Shown here: piece by piece, positions 15,068 to 24,800 of the stretch | Layout of the letters: every line of letters begins with the position of its first letter | Numbering within the stretch: the stretch's first letter is position 1 | Source: a virus | IMG/VR virus record: IMGVR_UViG_3300030419_007171 | Location: 1-37,828 of that record | Strand: one strand, 5' to 3' | Length of the DNA stretch: 37,828 nt | Notes under the pieces: generated by a model | Database searches by the model: none | What the model was told of the DNA's origin: nothing | Seen by the model: only the letters and a program-made list of their open reading frames with translations | Position numbers and translations under genes: made by a program

Positions 15068-15462
15068 TGTCAGGTTTATCGCCAAAACTACCTTTACATC
15101 CAGATTCTTTAGACGGATATGCCCTAAATAAAAATTATAGAGAGCTTATTCAACAAAATTTAAAATGCCTTTTGCTAACAAATCCCGGCGAAAGGATAAT
15201 GGAACCAGAGTTCGGAGTCGGAGTGCTTAGATATATGTTTGAAATAAACGATCCAGTCACTTATGGAAGGATTGTGTCTAAGATTGAGGAGCAGGTAGAG
15301 ATATATATGCCATTCGTGCGCATAGTTAATCTTGATGCATCTCCCTCTCTCGGGCCAGACCTAGATCCGTCAAACTCGAATGCAATGAGAATAAAGTTGC
15401 AATATGAAATAATGCCATTAGGAATTTCAGATATTATAGAAATAATTGATAAATTGGCCTAA
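15067..15462 (+). CDS. 25: Baseplate wedge protein, gp25-like
   Basis: At 131 residues it has the length of the GPW/gp25 family, the wedge component that contacts the sheath and starts its assembly, and a relative of TssE in type VI secretion. The core helix-turn is present: NLKCLLLTNPGERIMEPEFG at about 31-50, with GER at 41-43 and EPEFG at 46-50, the counterpart of the conserved EPR-type motif, followed by GVGVLRYMFE. The C-terminal half has the beta strands of the domain (MRIKLQYEIMP). The start overlaps the giant gene's stop (TAATG), and gp6 follows after 26 nt. The T4-like gp25-gp6 pair identifies this stretch as baseplate core. Confidence 0.93.
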   Translation: MSGLSPKLPLHPDSLDGYALNKNYRELIQQNLKCLLLTNPGERIMEPEFGVGVLRYMFEINDPVTYGRIVSKIEEQVEIYMPFVRIVNLDASPSLGPDLDPSNSNAMRIKLQYEIMPLGISDIIEIIDKLA

Positions 15463-15488
15463 TTAGTGAAAGAAAAGGGTAAAATTTA

Positions 15489-17291
15489 ATGGCCAAGAAA
15501 AAAAACATACCTGTAAACTACACAAGTAGAGATTTCGATACGATAAAGAGCGATTTAGTAAACATCGCCACAAGATACTACCCCGACACATTTCAGGACT
15601 TTAACGAGGCTTCATTTGGAGCGATGATGTTGGACACAGTTGCTTATGTCGGAGATATTTTATCTTTTTATTTGGACTATCAAGCTAATGAATCTTTTTT
15701 AGATACAGCAGTAGAATATGATAATCTTCTAAAATTAGGAAAGCAAATAGGTTTTAAATTTGAGCAGACGCCGGCCTCTCACGGGTTGGTGGATTTATTT
15801 ATCTTGGTACCCGCCGCAGCAACAGGTTTAGGTCCAGATTCGGCTTATATTCCCATTTTGCGCCGCGGCGCTGAATTCGAGTCTGTCGATGGAGTCTTAT
15901 TTTCGCTAGTAGAAAACGTTAATTTTGCAGATTCTACAAACGAGATTGTAGTTGCGGAAGTTGATTCAACAACGGGAATTCCAACCCAATATGCAATAAA
16001 GGCTCAAGGCACCGTAGTATCCGGACAAATATCTTCTGAACAAATAACAATTGGAGCATATCAAAAATTTCTTTCTGTGAATTTATCCGATGGTTCCAAT
16101 ATAACAGAAATAGTTTCGGTGTATGACTCTGAAGGAAACAGGTACTATGAGGTGGATTATTTATCTCAAAATGTTGTTTATAAAGAAATCCTCAATAAAG
16201 GCGCCGATAACGAACAAGTTAAGTCATTAATGAAGCCGATGATTGTTCCAAGAAGATTTGTTGTAGACCAGAGCCTCGGAGACACAACACTTCAATTTGG
16301 TTATGGATCAGAAGCCACAACCACCAGCAAGGTTGTATCAGATCCTTCTTCTGTTGTATTGAAGCAGCACGGAAAAGATTATACATCTGACAGTAGTTTT
16401 GATCCATCTAAATTGATAGAGACTGATAAATTTGGTATTGCACCAGCAAACACAACGTTAGAAGTATTCTATAGATATAACACAGCAGGAAATGTCAATG
16501 TTTTCACGGGCATGTTAACAATCGTTGGATCTAGAAGTTATATTTTTCCGAACGAAGACGCAATCAACGCAAGTAAAAGAGGAGATGTTGTAACTTCTTT
16601 AGAAGTTTCAAATCCAGAACCAATTGTTGGAGATATAACATTTCCAAACACAACAGAGCTTAAACAAAGAATTTTAGCAACCAACGCTTCACAAAATAGG
16701 GCAGTAACAAGAGAAGATTATATAAATCTTTGTTACAGAATGCCGGCTAAGTTTGGAAAGGTAAAAAGGGTCAATATAATTCAAGATAACGATTCTTTTA
16801 AAAGAAATTTAAATTTATATGTTTTATCTGAATCCCCCAACGGAAATTACGCTCCGGCAACTGATACATTAAAGCAAAATCTTAAGGTATGGTTGAATAA
16901 AAATAGAATGATAAATGACACTGTTGACATTCTGGATGGAAAGGTTGTTAATTTAGGGATCAAATATGTTGTTCGATCCGATTCATTTTCAAACCCAAAA
17001 GATTTAATGACTTTAATAAATTCTATTTTGGCCAAATATATCGATGACCATAAGTATGATATTGGAGAGCCGTTTTCTATATCCACCATTTTTAAAGTTA
17101 TAGGGTCCGTAACGGGAGTTGAGGACATTGTTACCATTAAGGTTGAGCAAAAAACGGGATCAATTTATTCTGATGTTTTATTTGATATAGATGCCGCCAC
17201 TTCGGCAGATGGAAGAGTTATATATGCACCAGAGAATGTAGCATTTGAAATCGCCTCCACAGATGCAGATATTGAAGGAACAGTTAGGTAA
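15489..17291 (+). CDS. 6: Baseplate wedge protein, gp6-like (baseplate J family)
   Basis: The 600-residue protein begins NYTSRDFDTIKSDL, followed by a helix pair with FNEASFGAMMLDTVAYVGD and FYLDYQANESFLDTA. This is the characteristic N-terminus of gp6-type wedge proteins of marine T4-like phages. Near residue 405, AVTREDYINLC begins the C-terminal J-like domain, with the paired strands expected (KVVNLGIKYVVR). In T4, gp6 forms the inner ring that joins wedges around the hub. AAAAGGG in the 26-nt gap provides the ribosome site. The gene ends in TAATG, overlapping the next start by one base. Confidence 0.93.
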   Translation: MAKKKNIPVNYTSRDFDTIKSDLVNIATRYYPDTFQDFNEASFGAMMLDTVAYVGDILSFYLDYQANESFLDTAVEYDNLLKLGKQIGFKFEQTPASHGLVDLFILVPAAATGLGPDSAYIPILRRGAEFESVDGVLFSLVENVNFADSTNEIVVAEVDSTTGIPTQYAIKAQGTVVSGQISSEQITIGAYQKFLSVNLSDGSNITEIVSVYDSEGNRYYEVDYLSQNVVYKEILNKGADNEQVKSLMKPMIVPRRFVVDQSLGDTTLQFGYGSEATTTSKVVSDPSSVVLKQHGKDYTSDSSFDPSKLIETDKFGIAPANTTLEVFYRYNTAGNVNVFTGMLTIVGSRSYIFPNEDAINASKRGDVVTSLEVSNPEPIVGDITFPNTTELKQRILATNASQNRAVTREDYINLCYRMPAKFGKVKRVNIIQDNDSFKRNLNLYVLSESPNGNYAPATDTLKQNLKVWLNKNRMINDTVDILDGKVVNLGIKYVVRSDSFSNPKDLMTLINSILAKYIDDHKYDIGEPFSISTIFKVIGSVTGVEDIVTIKVEQKTGSIYSDVLFDIDAATSADGRVIYAPENVAFEIASTDADIEGTVR

Positions 17292-18805
17292 TGGCAATAT
17301 TAAGATATACAGCTAGCGCGGATACTACAATCACAAATGCCTATAAAGCAAATTTAACAACAAGAGGCACTGGGTCAAACATGGGCCTTGCCGATTCTTT
17401 AGAGGTCTTTTCTATATATGGTCAAGAGTCTTCCGGATCTTCAGAGCTTTCAAGAATTTTAATAAATTTCCCTGTTACAACTATGATTTCTAACAGAACG
17501 GCGGGAACAATACCCGCTAGCGGAAGTGTGGAATGGTGGCTCAGGATGTTTAATGTTAAACACTCACAGACTCTTCCTAAAGATATGATTTTAACTGTCG
17601 CAGCCGTCTCAAGATCTTGGTCCGAAGGCTCAGGATTAGACATGGAGGAATATACAGATCACGATGTGGCCAACTGGCTCACAGCATCTAGCGGCGTTGA
17701 TTGGACTAAACCAGGCGGCGATTACCACTCTAGCCCAAAGTACGATGTACTTTTTAAAAATGGCGAGGAAGACTTGCAAGTAAACATCAGTGATGTTGTG
17801 GAGCAATGGATTGCAGGGACAAAAGAAAAACATGGCCTGGGAATATATTTGACTGCAAGCCAGGAAGCATTCTTTTCTAGTTCCGTAGGAGTGACAAAGC
17901 AATCTGGCTCTGAAGGGATTCTCGATAATAGAGAAGGTGCTTATAGATCATATTATACGAAAAAATTCTCTGCAAGAGGTACACAATATTACTTTAGTCG
18001 TCCGGTGATTGAGGCCAGGTGGGACAAATCACTTCAGGATAGAAGAAATAACTTTTTCGCAAGTAGTTCTCTAGTATCAGCAGCCGATAACAAGATGACG
18101 CTGTATCTTTACAATTTCGTCAATGGTCAATTAAAAAATATTGCGAGTGGTTCTGATGGATCAATTCTTTTGAGTCTTTACACTGCCGCGGCATCAGGCG
18201 ATGCATTAACTTTGGTGGATTATGACGCAGGTGCTCTCCGATCCTCAAATCAAACAGTGATCACAGGAGGACTGCATCAGACGGGAATATATTCAGCATC
18301 ATTTGCTCTGGATACAACTTCTTCTGCGGTATACGATAGGTGGTTTAATCATGATTTAACAACCTGTTGGCATACTGGATCAGAAATAACAGTTAACACT
18401 CTGTCTGTATCGAATTATAATCTAGACATTGGATCTTCATACGTGACTAAAATAACTAATCTTAAAACACACTACACTAACCTAGAAAACGCTAGATTTA
18501 GGGTTTATACTCGCGAAAAGAACTGGAATCCAAATCTTTATACAACTGCAACTACTTCGACAGACACTACAATTATAGAGAAGGCATATTATAAAATAAC
18601 AAGAGCAACAGATAATTTAGAAGTAATTGCATATGGAACAGGCAGCGCCCAACATACTAAACTGTCATATGACTCTCAGGGAAATTATTTTGATGTCGAC
18701 ATGTCTTTGTTACAAAAGGGATATCAATATACGATCTCGTTCTTATATTATGTTAATGGCGTGTATCACGAACAGCCTCAGACCTTCAATTTTAGAGTAG
18801 AGTAG
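17291..18805 (+). CDS. DNRLRE-like virion protein, probable glycan-binding tail component
   Basis: Residues about 1-215 resemble a DNRLRE-type beta-sandwich: ASADTTITN, GLADSLEVF, a SRILINFP strand, WWLRMFNV, AVSRSWSEG, an acidic Asp/Trp loop (DWTKPGGDY) and VVEQWIAGTKEKHGLGIYL. These modules occur in large extracellular and phage proteins and are thought to bind carbohydrate or stabilise fibres. The remainder (215-504) is beta-rich and ends in an immunoglobulin-like strand pattern (YQYTISFLYYVNGVYHE). At 504 residues, it lies between gp6 and a 2863-residue protein. In T4 the wedge genes 7 and 8 would stand in this region, but I see no similarity to them. The function in binding is inferred. 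Confidence 0.75.
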   Translation: MAILRYTASADTTITNAYKANLTTRGTGSNMGLADSLEVFSIYGQESSGSSELSRILINFPVTTMISNRTAGTIPASGSVEWWLRMFNVKHSQTLPKDMILTVAAVSRSWSEGSGLDMEEYTDHDVANWLTASSGVDWTKPGGDYHSSPKYDVLFKNGEEDLQVNISDVVEQWIAGTKEKHGLGIYLTASQEAFFSSSVGVTKQSGSEGILDNREGAYRSYYTKKFSARGTQYYFSRPVIEARWDKSLQDRRNNFFASSSLVSAADNKMTLYLYNFVNGQLKNIASGSDGSILLSLYTAAASGDALTLVDYDAGALRSSNQTVITGGLHQTGIYSASFALDTTSSAVYDRWFNHDLTTCWHTGSEITVNTLSVSNYNLDIGSSYVTKITNLKTHYTNLENARFRVYTREKNWNPNLYTTATTSTDTTIIEKAYYKITRATDNLEVIAYGTGSAQHTKLSYDSQGNYFDVDMSLLQKGYQYTISFLYYVNGVYHEQPQTFNFRVE

Positions 18806-18813
18806 GTGGAAAC

Positions 18814-21800
18814 ATGAGCATTAAGGACTTTTTTAATAAAAAAAACAAGCCCGAGAAAATTTTAGTTTCTAAATCTCAAGAGACTCTTGGGGGAGAAGCA
18901 GAATCCGCAGATTTCAGCAGGGCACATAAAGAGGATAAAGAAAGATTTGTTCCTAATATTGATTTCTCTGATCCTTCTTATTTTGCACATTATGGTTCTG
19001 CAGAGACATATTATAAGACCTCTATAGAGAGAATATATAAAACCTACCCATACGACGGCTCTTTATATGAAAGAACGGCGTGGTTCAACAGTTCCTCATA
19101 TCTAGATCTCCATATTTTTGAAAACGAATATCCAAGGACAAATGGATTTGTTAGCTTTTCGCCAACAGGTCATGGTTCGATTGCTTCGATGCGCTCGTCT
19201 GGCTCCGGAGCGAGTCATGCAGATTATGGACTTCCGACAACAGTGGAATATATTTTAATTCAGGGCGGCCCACATAAAGACTCTACTAATACATCAAAGA
19301 AGGATATTTTTCCAGATTCTAAAAATCTGTTTTTACCAAGCGATAGTACTGGAAATGCTAATGTTTTTAGTACTGGATCAAACAACGAATCAAATTTAAA
19401 ATTTGACTTGAATGAGGGCATTACAGTAGAATTCTGGCTTAGAAAAGAAGCACATGTTTCTGTTTCTAACAGTGGATCATTTGAAACAATCTTTGATCTT
19501 TGGAACTCAACAACAGGTTCCCGCGACGAGCGTGGTCAATTGACCATCTTCACTCACACTAGAGAAACAGGAGCAACAGATGATCCTTTTAAAATTCGAA
19601 TTGTATCGGGTTCCACAGAAAAATTTATGACACCCTTTACGAATATTCAAACGCAAAACGCGTTTGATGGGAATTGGCATCATTATGCTTTTACTGCATA
19701 TAATGAAGGCGGAGCACTAAAATCTGAAGCTTATTTTGATGGTCAGTTTAAAAACATAGTTTCTTATCCAGGTCAGGCAATAAACGAGGTAACCGGCGCT
19801 CTGCAGGCAACTATCGGCGCCGTTATAACAGTAGATGGAGGCTCTAATCAAAAGGGTTACAATAAGCTTTCTGGGTCGATTGACGAATTTAGATTTTGGA
19901 AAACAAGAAGAACAGGAAAAGAAATCGGAAAGTACTGGTTTACTCAGGTTCATGGAGGAACAAATAAAGATTCTGCAAATTCAAAATTAGGGGTTTATTA
20001 CAAGTTTAACGAAGGAATCGCCGGAAGTACATCGCTAGATTCAAAAATACTAGATTATTCAGGGCGAGTTTCAAATGGTACATTTACTGGATATAATACA
20101 AATACAAGAAATGTTGGATCTGCTATGGTTCTCGCCGGCGCTGCCACTTCCGAATTTAAGGACCCTATTATATATTCTTCCCATCCAGATGTTACTTCTT
20201 ATAAAACAGAAAAGGAGACACACGGAAGGGAATATGATTTAAGAAATAATGCTAGTATCTTCTATTCTCTTCCAAGTTGGATGACTGATGAAGATGAAGT
20301 GAGAGAAGGCAATCATATAAGAAACTTGACTCAAATAATGGCGACGTACTTTGATGATCTTCATCAGCAAATAAAACAACTTCCCGATATAAAGAGTGTC
20401 AGTTATCCAAGTTCTTCTGTCACGGGCTCTGGAGCTACGCTCCCAAAGCCACAACCGTTTAATAAAAACCTTGTTCGCTCGACTGGTCTAACAACACATG
20501 ACCTCTTTGTAAACGCTACTGTACTGAACGAGTTAGCCAGCCGCGACGATAAAAGAGAGTTTAGTGAAAAACTTCACAATGTAAAAAACTTAATTTATAA
20601 GAACATATATAATAACATTTCTTATATTTTTAAATCTAAGGGAACTGAGAAAGCCTTTAGAAACGTTATTAGATCTTTTGGTGTTGGAGAAGAATTAGTA
20701 AAAATAAATACATATGCCAATAATACAACATATGAATTTAAAAATAACTTCAAGGAAACGTCGACAAGAAAAAAATATGTAGACTTTAACCATACTGATA
20801 GATATGGCGCTACCGTGTATCAAATGACATCTTCGGCAGTCACAAATTCCGTTTCTTTTATAACGGGTTCTGCCACTAATCAATATGAAGTCGAAATTGG
20901 CACTACTGTAGAGGCAGAAGTTGTATTCCCAAGAAAGGCAGATATAGATAAGTCTTTTTATATACCAACTCCATTTACTCAATCTTCTCTTTTCGGTGCA
21001 CATACGGTAAAAGTAGGATCTGCAGCCGGAGACACTACGTGGAATACTCCAGATCTGTATAATTTTCAGGTTTTCGCTGTAAGAGACAAAGAAGAATCTA
21101 AACACGCCTATTTCGTGCTCACTGGCTCTTATATTGGAGCAATATCCAGTAGTCTATATTGGGACGTTTATGATAATGAAAAGTGGAATTTTGCAGTCAG
21201 AATCAAACCAAATGCTTATCCATGGTCATCTCAGGTAACGGGAACACTTAATCAGATATATGATATAGAACTTCATGGTGTTAATATAAATGCTGGAATA
21301 GTTCAAAACGAATTTACTTTGTCTGGCACGGTTGCTAGCTCAACCGGCAAAGACATGCTCAAACAATCAAAAAGATTATATATGGGAGCTGAAAGAACAA
21401 ATTTCACGGGCTCCGTTATAAATCGAAGTGATGTAAGAATATCTTCTTTGAGATATTGGAACGATTATTTAGATAATGAAGTAATAAAAGCACATGCACT
21501 AGACGCAGAAAATTTTGGTACATTACACCCGTATAGAAATGCTTACTTATTTCAATCTGGCTCGAACCATTTTAATATTCCTCAAATAAAAACTCTCGCG
21601 ATGCATTGGGGCTTTAATCAAGTAACCAGTTCTGATGGCGGCTATTCGGGAGTTTCAACAGCCAATGACGCCGGTTTTGATGTTGCTGACTTGACCTCCG
21701 GTTCATTAACCAACGAGTATTATTGGCTTAAGCATATTCACAAAAAACACCACACAGGCCGCGCCTTCGGATTTTTACCCGGCCAAACGAATGTTATCAA

Positions 21801-24800
21801 TTTAGATTTCATACCTTCATATAAACAAACCTTACCAGAGATAGTTCAAAGTTCTGATATGATTAATGTTTTGCAGAGAGATGACGAAAAATTCACTCGT
21901 GACACAAGGCCTATTCATTATTATATGTCAATAGAGAAAAACATGTATCAGACAATATCCGAAGAGATGTTGAATATGTTTGCGACAATTATTGATTTCA
22001 ATAACTTGATCGGTGAACCAGTCCATAAATATAGACATCAATACAAAGATTTGTCTAAATTAAAAGAATTGTTTTTTGATAGAATTGGCAATACTCCAGA
22101 CGTTGATAAGTTTGTTGAGTATTATAAATGGATAGACAGTGCATTAAATGTTATTTTACAACAGTTGGTTCCAGTGTCCGCCGATGTTTCAGAAAACATT
22201 TCAAATATGATTGAGAGTCATGTATTAGAAAGAAGCAAATATCAGCACAAGTTCCCAACGCTAGAATTTCAGAAATCAGAACCAGAAGGGGCTGTAAAAG
22301 CCGTTAATGAGCTTAAATACAACTGGAGGCTTGGTCAACCCACAAATCTTTCTGGAGCTTCTCCTGTGTTCGGAACGGACTCTCCAGCCGGCGCAGCATC
22401 TCTAAATACCCTGTGGTATAAAGAACGCGCTGAAAGAGACGGAGTTAATCCATCGATTTCATCTGGAAATTCCATTGTAGATTCTGACAGAAATAGTCTT
22501 TTGCGAATTATCACAACAAGAGTTTCTGGATCTGATTATGTTACAAGATCTCTAACAAAGGTATATGACATCGAGGCCAACTTTTCTGGGGCCCTCACAG
22601 CATCCACCTTAGACCATGCAAATGGCCCCGGAAGAAACCCAAGGCCAATAATAAATAAGCTTAAAAATATAAAGCTGTCTTCTTCGGTGCTCATGAATTC
22701 AAACGGCTACAATCAACATCATGCATTTGGGCCGCACCCAGCACCAGGGATCCCCGGCGCAGGCACTGTTTTTGGTGGATGGAAACTTTCACGCCCAAGC
22801 GGCTCCATGTGGAATTATGTGAAGGATTATGAAATTGTACAGACAGCAGGTAGATCTGTCAATAACAAATACTTCGTTGATTCAGATGGCGCCGTTTCTG
22901 GCAACGTCAGTACCAACCTCGGGCCCGTAATTGAGGCTGCAGATTTTGAGCTTCCTGCCCGCGGAACAAAAGACTTCGTGTTTGTAAATAGATTCTCGGC
23001 TCCTGGTGGGCCAGAGGTAATGTCACGAGGCTTCCTTGACACTGCTGCAGAAGAGCATTCTGTATACAACTCTATGAATAATAGAAACTTAACGGTCAGA
23101 CTTCCTCTTAGAGAACTATTGTACAATAAAGCTGGTAAGTTTGGAGAACGAGACGCCGATGCGACTTATTCCAACACGGATGCGGCATATCATAAAGTAA
23201 ACAGAAATCCGCTGACCAGGCCAGATGTTAACGAAGGTTCGGACCCCCTTGACGGACGTTCGGACACAACTAGGATGACAACTTATGACAACGCATATGT
23301 TACTCATCAGATCCCAAGGTCTGATTTACAGTATGCGTGGATCACTGCTTCGGCCGAATCAATTATTTTAAGTGCTAGCACGGATAACGTAACAGCAGGT
23401 CATGAAGGCGCATATACATGGCACCTTGATAAGACCGCGAATATTCCGTTCGGGTACCAAAAACCAGATCGAAATCACGCCAGCTTGGCATCAACAGATA
23501 TTGTTTTTCTTAGCGCCAGCGACTGGGGAGCACATGGCGGTCTAGGTTCCACTTCGCGCGGCTCCCCCGCGGGCTATTTCGGCTGGCCCGCTAACTTTGG
23601 CGGCGACGTATCGTTCGATTATACACCGGTAGACTTTCTTGGCCTAAACAACATAATTCTTGATGTAGTTAGTGGTTCGGAAAATCAATTAGGATTCGCT
23701 CCAGACCACAATTTGCAGGCCCCGGGCGATGAGTACGGGGGCACCGACACCGCCCTGCATCTCGCCTCCGATGGTATAATGCTCACTAATGCTGTGAACT
23801 ATATAAACGCCAACCACATCAGATATATTGTTGGCGTACAAATAGACTCTGGGCAAACAGACACTGAGACTAGATATCCGCTGTTACATTCGATTCTTCT
23901 AAATCGTCATGGGCCTTATGGTTATCCTTCATGGAAACAAATAAGAACCGGCGAAACCCGAGTCGCAAGAGACCACAAGAAGAGAAATATATTATCAGTT
24001 CAAGATGTCCCAACTCAGGCTCAGTCTTCTACTGGAGAAGTCGTTGTTCCAAAAAGAGCGCCCGGGTTTAAGCATTATACTGATCCTCCGGTGACCTCTA
24101 GATCAAAACCAATCATTCATCGATTAGATTTGGGTGAGAATGAAAAGGGCAATAAAGAATCGCTCAATATTCGCCACACATATGGAAATAACCATAGGTT
24201 CTTCGGAAGCCAAGAATTAAACAACAAGCTGGCACTAAGACAAACCGATGGCCAGGCCTATGATGACATTCTTACGATGTACACTCAGGTAATACCACAA
24301 AATCCAGTTGAGGGGCTAAATTCGTTTACTTATAGCGAAACCGTTTATCCAAAAGAATCAAATGCTTACCTAGGAAAGACAAGAGGCCGCACATCGTATT
24401 CAGAATCAATGTGGGAAAAAGAAGCTAAATCTCATCGTACATTTTGGCACGATAACATAACAGATAGAAGAAGAGATGACTTATCTAAAAATTCAATGGG
24501 ATTTGATATCGGAACTGGATCTATAAGCGTGTGGCCGCTGGACAGTCCAAATGCACCTATAGTTACATTTACTGGTTCTATTGGGCTTAATCTTGCCGAT
24601 GGCCGAAACGCCGGCATTCAAAGAAATTGGTATTATACAAAATATGTTGCCGGTAGCGCCTCAAGCGGATTGGTATCATCTCAGCAAACAATTGGAGAAC
24701 TTAATTATAGCAATGTTGGAACTTTGTTTGGAGGTTTCCAACTCTCTGGTACTCTCATCGGCGCCACTCGTCTCAATGGAAGATACGTAACAGCATCGGT

